Program-made: the position numbers and the translations under genes
The notes under the pieces: generated by a model
The model's database searches: none
The model's input: only the letters and a program-made list of their open reading frames with translations
What the model was told of the DNA's origin: nothing
Shown: piece after piece, positions 46,601 to 58,259 of the stretch
Layout: every line of letters begins with the position of its first letter
How positions within the stretch are numbered: the first letter of the stretch is position 1
Assembly: GCF_042242105.1 (NCBI RefSeq)
Contig: NC_092014.1
Coordinates: forward strand, 12,156,374 to 12,220,373
DNA: 64,000 nt
DNA from: Pempheris klunzingeri
Taxonomy: Eukaryota; Chordata; Actinopteri; Acropomatiformes; Pempheridae
Reading direction: 5' to 3'

Positions 46601-47241
46601 AGATGTACATTATCAAAGATGGAAAACTGGCAGTAGTTGCTGATGATGGTGTCACACAGTTTGTTGTGCTTGGAAGCGGCAGCTATTTTGGTGAGATCAG
46701 TATCCTTAATATCAAAGGCAGCAAAGCAGGCAACCGGCGTACAGCCAACATCCGCAGCATTGGATACTCAGATCTCTTCTGCCTGTCCAAGGATGACCTG
46801 ATGGAGTCACTGATAGAGTATCCGGATGCTAAAGGCATGCTTGAGGATAAAGGCCGGCAGATCCTGATGAAAGATGGTCTGATAGACTTGGACCCAGCTA
46901 ACATCAAGCCTGAGGCCAAGGAGCTGGAGGAGAAGGTCAACAAATTGTACAGTGCAATGGAGCTGATGCAGTTCAAGCTGAAGAAGATTCTCGTAAATTC
47001 CAAGAGCTCTGATAAGGCTCTCAGATACCGCATCAAAGATCTGGAGCATCTAACAGGCGAGAAGGTAGAAGATGAGGATGACGAGGAAGAAGAGGTGAAA
47101 AAGGAAGAGAAAGAGGTCGAAGGGGAGAAAAAGGAAGATGAAAAATTGGAAGAGGGGGAAGGAGATGGAGAGAAAAAGGAAGAAGAGGAAAAAGAAGAGG
47201 AGAAAAAAGATGAGGAACCTACAGAGGAAGAGAAAAAATAA
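43678..47241 (+). CDS. cnga1: Rod-type cyclic-nucleotide-gated channel alpha subunit (CNGA1), 677 aa
   Basis: Coding exons: 43678-43772, 43873-43935, 44165-44299, 44391-44495, 44888-44994, 45620-46230, 46324-47241. The start ATG is in gccaccATGA, a good Kozak context. After a low-complexity N-terminus there is a Lys/Glu-rich segment, then S1 ([19 protein letters not shown]), S2-S4 with spaced Arg ([15 protein letters not shown]), S5 ([20 protein letters not shown]), the pore ([15 protein letters not shown]) with its Glu filter residue, S6, the C-linker, and the cNMP-binding domain (FGEISIL and the phosphate-binding NRRTAN). A coiled coil (CLZ-like) and a long Glu/Lys tail end the protein. The channel opens on cGMP in photoreceptor outer segments. 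The charged N-terminus and overall sequence match CNGA1 better than CNGA3. All frames join without breaks. Poly(A) signal probably at 47590-47595. Confidence 0.93.
47055..47238 (+). repeat. Glu/Lys low-complexity tail within cnga1
   Basis: Purine-rich gaa/gag/aaa codons encode an almost uninterrupted Glu/Lys/Asp C-terminus of about 60 residues. The opposite-strand Phe/Leu-rich frame here is an artefact of this composition. Confidence 0.88.
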
Positions 47242-47439
47242 AACTATAGTTTCTGTATTTAAAAAAAGCACTTTTCTAAATAGTCACATAGATTCTTTAT
47301 CACAAAGAAATGTTTCTCACTGGACTTGCTTCTTAAATGACTCACAGATGATTAAAAGCTGCAAAAGGCACACTAGAAACTGTCTGAAATGCCTCCCAGA
47401 ACTTATCTTCAAAAGGTACTGCCATTGTATGTATGTGTG

Positions 47440-47456
47440 TGTATATATATATATAT

Positions 47457-47495
<39 letters not shown>

Positions 47496-47525
47496 CAGAT
47501 ATATATATATATATATAGATATATA
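47440..47525 (+). repeat. Compound TA / GATA microsatellite downstream of cnga1
   Basis: A (TA)n run, then (GATA)n at about 47460-47494, then a second (TA)n run. It lies in the likely 3' UTR, upstream of AATAAA at 47590. Confidence 0.92.
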
Positions 47526-47589
47526 ATAAATAATTAAAGACAGAATTCAATGGACAAATATTGCCAATAACAATATTGACATTAAATTC

Positions 47590-47595
47590 AAATAA
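47590..47595 (+). terminator. Probable poly(A) signal of cnga1
   Basis: AATAAA about 350 bases after the TAA. An AATAAA also overlaps the stop region (47236) but is too close to be the sole signal. Confidence 0.45.
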
Positions 47596-48095
47596 AATAT
47601 TGGCTTAAATTTTTTCAGTTTATTTTCTGTTTCTTTTGATTTTCATGACTATATTTGAACATATTCATATACTGTAAAACCCTCTGCTATTCCCGACCCT
47701 GCAGTATAGCTGTCCACATGGGGATAGTAAGCGGCAAGGATTTACAGGTAATCACATCACTGACAGTAGCTCTGCACTATATATTACAAGTCATGCATCT
47801 TAGGAAGCTCTAGGACTGAGGCAATCATTGCACAACAGGCTATATCAACCAAGAACTTATGATAACGATGACTAAAGCAGATGAATGGTTGATGAAGGCA
47901 GTCTATTTTTATGGCAAATTTATGCAGTGCTACAACAGTGGCAGTTAAAAGTGTTTAATACAAAGCATCAAATAAAAGTATGGAACAATAAAAAAAAAAA
48001 AAAAAAAAAGCTTAGTTTAACAATGGATACTTGTAAATGACTCTTCATCACCACACCAGTGATAGATCCTATGGGCTGAACAATACTCCACTACC

Positions 48096-48377
48096 ATGAG
48101 ATTTATCAATCAATCAATCAATCTTTATTTATATAGCGCCAATTCACAACAGCATTATCTCAAGACGCTTTACATAAAGAGCAGGTCTAGACCAAACTCT
48201 TTAATTAGAGAGAGACCCAGCGATTCATGAATTCAAAAACTCCCACATGAGCAAGCATCAGATATTATATTGAGCAACAGTGGCAAGGACAAACTCCCCT
48301 TTAACGGGAAGAAACCTCGAACAGACCCAGGCTCAATGTGGGCAGCTTCTGTAGGGGTCCGCGTTGGGTGGAGGTTG

Positions 48378-48413
<36 letters not shown>

Positions 48414-48690
48414 ACAAACAGCAACCAACGTACTAGCAGTGACTATAGCACTAGCAATAGGAATGTGACTAAAAGACTAGCAGTATGATATTATTGAAAA
48501 GCATGACAAGTGTCCGACGATCCGCAGCAGTGATTCATGAACCAGAGAACCACATCAGCAGGACCAGGACCAGGATCCACAGGAACCTGAGAGATGAGAA
48601 AGCACAGAAAGGCTCCGGGGAAGATAGCAAGTTAGAGGCAGACATTTATTGAGACAATAACAAAACAGCAAAGACACTGAAATCAAAAAC
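48096..48690. repeat. Teleost dispersed repeat with (CAAT)n and (GA)n tracts
   Basis: It starts (TCAA)n then ctttatttatatagcgccaa, 'caagacgctttacataaa', and later 'gggaagaaacctcgaacaga', a combination typical of a high-copy fish element. It contains a (GA)n run at about 48381-48411 and continues to roughly 48.69 kb. The family and strand cannot be fixed by eye. Related to the fragment near 1.0 kb. Confidence 0.65.
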
Positions 48691-48880
48691 CACAAATACT
48701 TCTACGTGGATGCGGGAGTTTTCAGGCCCTCCTTTTTTTTGTTGTTGTTGTCTTCTTTTGTTTTTTTCTCTCTCTTCTGTCAATCCCAATGCAGATGTGC
48801 AACCTGCTTACCTCGTGCACCACATACCCCAGGCACATGTCACACATCTATAATCATCTCTATGACTTTGTCATTGAGAT

Positions 48881-51800
48881 ATGACCTCAAATAATGTACT
48901 AAAGCTTGTATCCTGGAATGTGAAGGGGACCGGCAGTGCCACAAAGCTGGGCCGGGTAATGACCCACCTGGATCGGCTTAAAGATGATATATATACTTTC
49001 TCCAGGAAACACACATGCTTAACAGGGAGACAGTTCGGCTTAAAAAAGGCTGGGTTTGAGACGTTTTCCACTCAACGTTTAATAGCAAGGCCAGGGGTGC
49101 TGCCATACTTATTCACAGGGGCGTGCCATTCATAGCGGACAGATCAATATTAGACCCACACGGGAGGTATGCGATAGTTTCGGGGAGACTCCAAGGCATT
49201 CCTGTTTTGTTTGTTTGTGTCTATGGTCCCAATTGGGATGACAGTCCCTTCATAACCAGACTATTTACGTCCTTTCCAGACCTTGAAGGTCACTATATAA
49301 TCATAGGAGGCGATTTTAATCTGGTTCAGGATCCGGTGCTGGACCGATCATCCAATAAAGTTGCTCCACCATCCAGATCAGCAAAAACCTTATCTACCAT
49401 GTCACAACAATTTGGCCTTACTGACCCGTGGAGACATAGATTTTCGGAAACCAAAACATACTCCTTTTTCTCTCACGTTCACCACTCCTACTACTTTTTC
49501 TTTTAGATGTAAGGTTACTCCCAAAAAAAGTTACAACAGCATATCATAGTATCATTATTTCTGACCATGCCCCAACTTCTCTTGATTTGGCTATGTTTGC
49601 ACGCCCACAACCGCTGAGACCGTGGAGGTTTAACTCTGTCCTTCTAGCGGAAGAACATTACAAACAATTCGTGCACTCATAAATTACAATGTTTTTTGAG
49701 CTGAATGACTTACCCGATACAGGTAGAAGAATACTTTGGGAGGCATCTAAGGCATAGGTCAGGGGCCATCTTACCTCTTTTATATCAAATGTTAAGAAAG
49801 TTGAGAATTCACAAACAGCTAGATTTCTGAGGGATATAAAGGCTATACATGAACGTTATGCTATCAATACAGAGAACGCCTCAAACTACAGACTGACTTT
49901 GACTTTATTTCCACCACTAAAGTCAACACCCTGCTACTAAACCAAACAAATAACCAAACACATAAAAATAAAACAAATAAACTAAGCGATGGAAAGCAGG
50001 CAAAGCTGCTCAATTGCTACGCAAAATTAAATGCATGCAACACATCAAAATTGAATGCATGCAGCACATCAAAATTAAATGCATGCAATAGAATGACCAC
50101 AAGGGCTGCTGTTAGACCATGCGAGGCAAAGCAGGGCGAAGTGGAGCAGCGCGAAGCCGGTCAGAGCAGAACGAAGCAAAGCAAAGCAGCAGAGGTTCCA
50201 CCATAGAGCCACACTTCAGTACAGTCTCTGTTAAGTAAACCTAAATCAATACACGACAATGGTGGATAAAGCTACAAATCGCATGCGGCTTACCTTCCAT
50301 TTAGCTGTCATAGGAGAGAGAGGTGAAGAGCACCTGCTTGCGTAGCGGCGGCAGCAAAGAATGCCAAATCATGCCAGCCGCGGGCGAAACACGCCGACAC
50401 GGGATCCACAAACACACGTGGCTACAAACAAAACATGGAACAATGATTGAGACCGTCAGCGAGGTAAAACGCTGACATCGAAGCAGCTAAGGCTACATTA
50501 CCTGTTACCACGCAGAATGCAGGAAGCGAGGCGACAGGAAGTGGGCAGTCTTGGAGCCAAAGGGCAAGAGGGGCCAAGATAAACAACGCACCCTTATGAA
50601 GAGCGCACTCAGGTGGCGATAGGCTAACTAGCGCAGCTGATTGCAGTGCAGCACACTCATTAGGCCCAGGGATGAGACACTTAATCCTGCCACAATAGGG
50701 CTGGACCAGACTGTTTTTTTGTCAAGCCGACAATCCTTTCACAACACCAGGCGTCTGTTTAACATTGTAGTACCACCCTGTTCTTTATCTCCAGAGGTTG
50801 TGGTATCCCTCGACGCAGAGAAGGCCTTTGACAGGGTTGAGTGGGGCTTTCTATATGAACTGTTGGCCAGGTTTGGGCTCTTTGGTTACGCTCAGATGCT
50901 GGCTTTCCCCCTGGTATTACCCGTTCAGGTACAGTCCACAAGATTTCCTTGTACGCTGATGATCTCCTTCTTTATGTATCGGACCCACTCAGCTCATTCC
51001 CTACAATTTTTAACATTCTTGACGAATACAGTAGTGTTTCTGGATACAAACTCATACCAAAAGAGTGAGATCTTACCGATAAATGACTTAGCCAAACAGG
51101 TTCCGCACTCCATAGTTCCATTTAAATGGTCAAATAATGGTCTCCGCTATTTAGGTATTCATTTTATTACTTCTCTCTCTGACCTCTATTGCAATAATCT
51201 CGCTCCCCTGGTTGTAAAGACTGAAGGAGATTTTGATCGCTGGTCAACTTTACCCTTATCACTGGTGGGCCGAATAAATCTGATTAAGATGGTTGTCCTC
51301 CCCAAGTTTTTATACCTCTTTCAGCACCTCCCTGTTTTGTTGACCAAATCTTTCTTCGTCACTCTGGACAAAAAATTTCAACATTCTTATGAAACGGCAA
51401 ACCGGCAATTCACAAATCAATTTCGCCAAGACAGAGGCGGTTTTGCCCTTCCTGTCTTTAGACATTATTATTAGGCAGCAAACATACAAAAGCTTCTCTT
51501 CTCGTTGTGCGAAGATCAAGAATCCGTGCCTGTGTGGGTACACTTAGAAAACAAAGCCCTCCCATTTTCATTGCGATCAATGTTGTGTGCACAACTTCCT
51601 CTACCTGTATCGAATTTGGCCAGCTGTCCTATTGTTGCTGTCTCTTTAAAGGTCTGGTGTCAGTTCAGAAAGGCTTTTGGCCTACTAGCTCCATCCACTC
51701 TGACCTCCATATACAGAAATTGTACCTTTGAGCCATCTAGTTCCAGCTCAGCCTTCCGGGTCTGGCATAACAATGGTATAAAGTCAGTTAATAATATGTA

Positions 51801-52610
51801 ATCAGACAAGACCTTTTCATCTTTTACACAACTTCAAACTTATTATAACCTCGACATCATCTGTTTTGTTTCTTTCAGATTCGCGGCTGTTAAAAAACTA
51901 TTACCCCACTTTCCAAATCGCCCCCCCAGAAACCTTAGTTGATACTCTTTTAAATACAAATCCGATTGCTAAGGGTTGCATTTCTTTTTTGTATAGGTCT
52001 ATTTCGTCTGCATCTTCTACTTCCCTTACTGCTGTTCAAAGCATATGGGAGGAAAGTCTCAATGTCAAATTGACTGAACAACAATGGTAATCTGCACTTT
52101 GTCTTGTTCACTTGTCGTCGATCTGTGCCCGGCACAAACTGATACAATGTAAGGTCTTATTCAGAACTCACTATACAAATGCAAGACTTGCAAAAATATA
52201 TCCCTCAGTTAATGATACCTGTGGTAGATGCAATTTATCTCCTGCAAATCATGCTCATATGTTCTGGTCTTGTGCTAAACTGGGGCCGTTTTGGGCATAC
52301 ATTTTTGATACATTAACTAGGGCATACGGTTATGCTATTGCTCCAAACAGTTCTGTCTGCGATTTTTGGCATTGCACCCTCCACAAGTGCTCCTAAAAAT
52401 TTGAAACAGGCCTTGGCGTTCTCCACCCTATTAGCTCGTCGTCTGATTCTCCTCAATTGGAAGCTCCCTGGTTCCCCTTCACATTCACGATGGGTTCATG
52501 AGGTACTTTATAATTTGAGAGGTTCTGTGAAATCATTTCATGTTACTTGGGATCTTTTTTTGAACTATATACATTCGCTAGACTTTTCACCTGAGCTGGA
52601 AGATTGAAAT
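48881..52610 (+). mobile_element. Degraded L1/Tx1-type LINE, ORF2 remnant
   Basis: ORF2 starts MTSNNVLKLVSWNVKG, the L1 endonuclease N-terminus. Endonuclease motifs follow in several frames: ETHL-like (KHTCLTGRQ), VYGPN, GGDFN (about 49309-49323) and SDHAP (about 49559). RT parts include DQTVFLSSRQSFHNTRRLFN (from about 50710), VVSLDAEKAFDRVEW, and the catalytic YADD at 50952-50963, one frameshift away. The C-terminal Cys-His knuckle (CGRCN ... H ... C) is near 52231-52275, and the ORF2 end is at 52607. There are many stops, shifts and deletions, including loss of the region between endonuclease and RT and of ORF1, so it is inactive. An unrelated insertion splits it at about 50.0-50.69 kb. 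Confidence 0.9.
49960..50695. mobile_element. Insertion inside the LINE, with short tandem repeats
   Basis: L1-like coding similarity stops shortly after 49.98 kb and resumes about 50.70 kb. The sequence between is more GC-rich and begins with about three copies of a 24-base unit containing aaaattaaatgcatgca (50022-50088), then a gaagc/gcagag-rich stretch. No protein is recognised. It may be a non-autonomous element replacing part of the LINE. Boundaries are approximate. Confidence 0.45.
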
Positions 52611-52619
52611 GTGTAAATC

Positions 52620-53010
52620 TTCATTCATTTATTTAATTAATTATTTATTTTCCTTTCCTTAACTTTTATTTATGTATTTATCCTATTTATTTATTTAATT
52701 TCATGTAATAATTATTTTATTCATCTTCTAGTATAGAATGTTGAATAAGACATACAGCCAGCAAAACAACCAGTCTGCAATTCAGAGGCCCCCTATCTGC
52801 AAATTTATCTACTTCCTTTCCTCGACCAAGTGCACTTCATTCTGGACTCATCAGGTATGGAAGTCCTGGGCAGGGCTACAGACACTAGAGGAAAATGGAC
52901 AAACAGCACAGAGAACAATGACAAAAGCAAAAGCAGACACAAAAGTTACAAACATTTGTGACAAAATAATAGTACTTTCTTTGGTAGATCTCTGGAGAAA
53001 AAACACACTC
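52620..53010. other. Spacer after the LINE, AT-rich (tttatttat) sequence
   Basis: A TTTATTTA-rich stretch at 52620-52720 may be the LINE's 3' UTR or tail. Nothing else is recognised. Confidence 0.45.
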
Positions 53011-53018
53011 TTCTAACC

Positions 53019-54144
53019 CAGTGGTTTCCAACCGTTGTGACCATGGCTTGTGACCTTAAAATTAAGTAGTGTCCGCTTGTGGCCCAACTTCAGAGTTTAT
53101 GGCCTTAGTGTGGATATGAATAGTGAGTAGTTCAAACAACGAGTACGTTTTCCTTCTCAAATTGTTGATGGAGAAATTTGACATATTATGCTCATTTTCA
53201 GGTTCATATATTTATGAACCTTTATTTGATTTGGGGGTTCTACTATAAAGTTTACATGCTGGGATGCTCAAAAAGCGTATCAGTTTTTTCTCCCACTGGA
53301 CATAGCAGCTGCACCTGTGTTCACCCTCTTTCTGAGGACTGTTTTAGTTCCCGTCTCTTTAAGGCTGCACTCCCAAAAAGCTCAGTCTGCTGTCAGCCAT
53401 CCACTGAGTCCTGCATCAGCTGTGCTGTTTCAGATGGGGAACCACATCATCCGTGCGTCATGCTAAAGACTGAGTTTACCAGCCAAGTTACCGGCCCTCT
53501 AAGAAAGCAGTTGGAGTAAAACACATTCACACACATACACATTTGGTTACAATTTTCTTGCTGATATATTTTTCAATGTTTAGCTCACTTTCATCACATC
53601 TGAGATTTTCTTCACAGGCAAAATCTTCCACCACCAAGTAATGGTTTCTGACCCCTGCTTTTGATGAAACATAATAGATAGCATCATAACAATCAATGGT
53701 TGTTGAAAAAAACAGTAGAAAATGTGATAAGCGAGGAACCTGAATCTAGTGGTGGAAAAGGGTCTGGTGGAAATGGGACAACAGGGTGCAACCAGGCTAT
53801 TGCCAAAGTATGTAATTCTGTGTAATTCATGCTTTGTTCAGTTGCTTTGCAGAATAACTCAGATCCTTCTTGGTTGCTACTGAGGATCTTTAAAGAATAT
53901 CTTCACTTCAGAAGTCTGAAGAAGTCTCAACTACAATACACAGGGGGCAGACATTTATGTTAAGATTAAAAAGTGCATTTTGTATAATATATTCCCTTTA
54001 AGAGATCTGAAGAGGTTAAAGTAGCCTATCCAGGATTTAACAAGAAAATCTGAAAAAAAAAATACATGTATAATTTTGTTGAATAGAATTATCCGGCAAA
54101 CAGTTTGCAAAGCGGTTGCAAAGCCTCAAGTTGAGAACCACTTG
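53019..54144. mobile_element. Candidate non-autonomous hAT-type DNA transposon, about 1.1 kb
   Basis: The left end CAGTGGTTTCCAACC resembles hAT terminal repeats. The right end GTTGAGAACCACTTG is its imperfect inverse. The flanking 8-mers ttctaacc and tctaaacc look like a decayed 8-bp target-site duplication. The left subterminal sequence (gtgaccttaaaattaagtag) is also hAT-MITE-like. There is no transposase frame. A piece (ttaaaaagtgcattttNNataat) recurs near 61.1 kb. Confidence 0.5.
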
Positions 54145-54149
54145 TCTAA

Positions 54150-57100
54150 ACCAATCTAGGAAATCTGCCTCCTCTAAAGGGTCAATAGATAAATCTGAGA
54201 TTATGAGATGATTAATGGGAGGGGAAAGAGCAGATTTTAATATTCATCATCTATTGTATATTTGTACTTTTGTGAAATAATGGATCTTATCTCCAGGCCG
54301 TGAAGAATTATTTGGGTTAAAGCATGTGTCTAGAGGGAGAATGTCTCTTTGTTGGAACTGCCAACAACTCATCTGAAAAATGGCAAGGAGCCCCAACAAG
54401 ACACTACTTTATTGAAAGGAGTCTGAAGCCAAGCCACTGGTCTAAACAGCTTGGGTGAATGCATTGATTCTGTGTTGTACAGCATACGACACCCTCTATC
54501 TTTAGACTTGCAATTTGGAGAAGGAAAAAACTTCCCCTACAATCCCTGTTAATCTCTTTACCAGGACAGACATCCATGTAATAGATGTGTGTACACAATA
54601 GACAACATAGTAAAATTACATTATAGGCAATCAGGAAAATTAAACATAAAAAACACAAATTATAACATGGATTGTAAAGACATATGAAGATCAGAGAGGA
54701 CGTGAGACACACAACCTTCTTTCTACCATAGAGACCTGGAAGAGGACAGACAGACTCACAAGACTGTCAAGCACCCTTTTCACACAGGTAGGAGGAATTA
54801 ACAAACGCACAAAGGGAGAGGGAGACAAGAGGAGGAGGCTGAATCCAAACATTTGGAATGAGGCCCTGACAGCCAGGGGAGATAGAGGTCCCAGGATGGC
54901 CAGTGGTGCAGCACAGAAGAGCTTGACTGAAAAGACAGGACAAGAAACACAAACTAGCGTGGGAGAGGGGGGACACTGCTGTTGGGAAATCACATTGGTT
55001 GTCCAGTCTCTGATTTTAAGCCACAGTGCTCAAAGCAATGACAGTAAAACATCTGAATTCTCAAACTACAAAGCGTTTCTACCGGAAGGCAGAGGATTTC
55101 ATTCATTGGACAGACAGAATCTATCGGAAATGTTAGCATTTCCGTATGTGTTTTGTGTGAATGTGTATGACTATTGCACATTGTTCGACATGACTGAACA
55201 TACTTGATTTTGCTGAGAAAAGATTTTGCAAAGGAAAATCTACTTTCACATCAAGAACTCCCTCACACAGCAGCACTCCATACATCACTGCCACCTTTTA
55301 CCTGTGAACAGAACTGAACAATTTACGCACATAGCCAGACATCTGAGGGAACAAAAGATGCCACACACTTACTCTCCTCTGACAGTGTGACAGCAACCGA
55401 GCATGCGACTATTGATCTCTCAGCACATTCCGTCACATTCATAGACTCAAATGCATCAATCAAGTCATTGATAAAGCCAAACCAAGATAAAAAGAAACCA
55501 ATTTGTGACAGATGGCACGACTTAATGGGTAAAACAGAGATGCTGATGATTTTCTTGGAGGAGCTGTGTGCATAACCTTGCCAGTTTCATTCATTTTTTT
55601 TCTGACTTTGTCATATAATTCTATAATTGTCAGTGTGGTGCATTCTGGGAGTAGAAAAATGTCCTTGTGTTAATTAAAGAAGAGACAATGACAGCAGATG
55701 GTTGTTATACTGTACTGTAGAAGGTAGCGATTAAGAATTAAGAAACAACAGGCCTTTGTATTCTGTTATCTTTCCCTAAATCTCTCTTACTTTTTCTATG
55801 AAGTTTGCTAATACACGTGTCTAAAATCATATTCACCACACTCTTATCTCTGCGAAGCTGTTGTAAATCACTTGTTTCAACCTGATGAACGCCATCTCTT
55901 CACAAAGAGGTGCTTTCTCTTGAGACACCCCCGAAACTGCCATATGTGGAGAAAAAAAATCCACTCACTTCCACAGACATTCACATAAATGTTACCAAAC
56001 AGTAAAAAAAAAAGACCACGGATTAGGGATAATTTAATTAACTGCTAATGTGATGTGGCTATGCACTACTGAAGTACCAGATGGTTTATTACACAGAACC
56101 ATCTGGAAAGTCATCTGTAGAAATTGTTTGTAGTTGCAGGCACGTTTTAAAAAATATTTAGCAGGTGACTAGATGAACCATCTGTCTATCATTGTCTAAC
56201 AAAGGCTGATGTCAATCAATCACATTAATGAACCATAGAACATCGTCAAACCTCCTGACGAAGCCAGTCTGGAGAAGTGTTGTTCTTCGCTCTTCTTTCA
56301 ATGATGAAATACTCTCTGGTTCAGAAATAACTTGTGGTTTAGCAGCATCTGTGCCAACCTCTTTAGGAGCCGCCATAGTTATTTTCAAATGAACAGTTGC
56401 TTTTCGCTGTCGTCACACTTACGCTGACTGGTCACAAGCATATAACTGATTCTTGTGTGACTGATTTCACGAATCCAGCTGCCTCTCAAGGTAACCACTG
56501 AAGCAGAATATTAACAAAGGATAAGAGCCTTAAAGAGCAATATAACATCTTAAACATGCTTAAACATGCCCCTTACTCATAATCAGAATGTATTTTTAAA
56601 ATCAAACTTAAAATATGTTCATTACTCATATACTCGTGAATTTCTGTGGTTAGGATTAGGCAGCAAAAGCAGCTAATGAAAAAGGTTTTGGTTAAATGTT
56701 AATAACCGTAACCTTAAAAGGTTTAGCAATGAGGTAGTCACTATTAGCAGATATTGTAATGCAAGAAATGTGCTGGCAGAAAACAAATTGAATACGCTGT
56801 CAGTGAACATTTTATTGATACTTTCAGTATCAACACTTTCCTACTTAGCATATGCATTAATTAACAACATTTTTACGCTAATAGAAAACATAGTCTGGCT
56901 GGCACTTTTCCTTCAAAGAGTATTTCCTGTTGCAAATTACTTATATAACTTTAAATCAAAGGCAACAAGGTTGTCTATTTTCATTACAACTTCACTATGT
57001 ACTAATACTTTTTATGATTTGTCAGTTTTCAGTTGTGTCGGGACTAAGGATACAAATTAGGTGTTGAGTTAACCCCTGCATATTTACAATTGTGGTGGTA

Positions 57101-57200
57101 ATTTTCAGCATTGATCAATGACCCTATAAGTAAACAAATAAACAAACAATGCAATCAAACCCAAGGCCCTGTAAATAAATATGCATAGTGTTGTGCTTCA
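54150..57200. other. Gene-poor stretch, no gene seen
   Basis: About 3 kb without a supported exon. Open frames of 60-103 codons on both strands overlap one another and show no domain. Confidence 0.5.
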
Positions 57201-57239
57201 CTATACAGTGAATAGCACATGGTGAAGACCGCATGTTTC

Positions 57240-57830
57240 TTTGTCTGTGGAACTATTGGACTCCTTTCCCCAATGTCCCCCAGTTTCACAGATAGGTGTG
57301 AAATCACCCCCGCACCCAGCTCCACATTCACCATCGGCCGGAGGGGGGACACATGATTTTACGACCTCAGGCCAACAAAACCAGTTCACCCCCACTGAAC
57401 TCTCTCTCCTTTCCAATGCCTCTCCTGGAGGAGAGACATCTCCTGGCTCTTTCCGGACACCTCTCCTCAAGAGGAGAGAGACAACTCTCTCCTGATCTCT
57501 CCTGAAGAGGAGAGAAGCTCAACTCTGCTAAGCTCTGCCTCAGTGTGGCCTGTACCAGAGCAGCCACCTCCGTCATGGTAGCGACACAAGGTCCTGCCTG
57601 AAGTAAGCAGATCAGCGCCAGCAGACGAACCAGAACCAACAACAGGAGCACACCAGCAAGTTAGCACAGAGCTGCTAACTAACAGGAACAAAGGAGCGAC
57701 CGGATTCCTCCAGCCTGCAACCACACAGCAACGGACAAGAACCACACCTTTCCTCCAGCAACAGGCTGAGAAAGCAGCATCCTCAAGGACACTTCTTCTC
57801 CCCTTTAAGGACTGGTAACAAACTCTAACT
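57240..57830. other. GC-richer island of unknown nature
   Basis: Composition changes sharply from AT-rich flanks. The plus strand has a Ser/Pro/Thr-rich open frame at 57241-57495 and the minus strand several overlapping frames. No conserved domain is recognised. It may be a repeat-element fragment. Confidence 0.4.
57418..57515. repeat. Cluster of three CTCTCCT-AGGAGAG palindromes
   Basis: tctcctggaggaga (57421-57434), ctctcctcaagaggagag (57461-57478) and ctctcctgaagaggagag (57497-57514) are each inverted repeats with 2-4 base loops. They sit in a GC-richer patch (57.24-57.8 kb) unlike its flanks. Confidence 0.85.
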
Positions 57831-58179
57831 GGGCTAGCATAGCATTACTGCATACATGGTTTACCCCTGTTAATGTATTGACTTGCTTTAATGTTCATTT
57901 AGTTTGATTATTGTGATGTGTTGTAGTTACTGTGTAGCCATTAAGTTTAGTGATGTTAGTTTGTTCACACAGACACAGATCTACACACAACTAACCACCT
58001 TTTCTTAACCTGGCGCCTTTATCTCACACACAGTTTCCAACAGGCCACTGAAGGACAAAGCTAAGCTAACAGCACTTAGCTTCTTTTGTCTCCTTTGCCC
58101 CACACCCCAGGGGGTCTGGCCATCACCATTTGGGCTCTCCCCCACCTTTGTGGGCCCATCTCACATTCCTCAGCCTTAT

Positions 58180-58181
<2 letters not shown>

Positions 58182-58240
<59 letters not shown>
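58182..58240. repeat. (CA)n dinucleotide microsatellite
   Basis: About 29 uninterrupted CA units. Confidence 0.97.
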
Positions 58241-58243
<3 letters not shown>

Positions 58244-58259
58244 ATTATTTGTTAGTGTA

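Noticed and set aside
46683-47271. Minus-strand frames opposite cnga1, including a Phe/Leu-rich one
   Set aside because: Composition artefact of the coding strand (Glu/Lys tail).
50641-51474. 277-codon frame considered as a host gene
   Set aside because: Its RT motifs (SLDAEKAFDRVEW, adjacent YADD) mark it as part of a degraded LINE.
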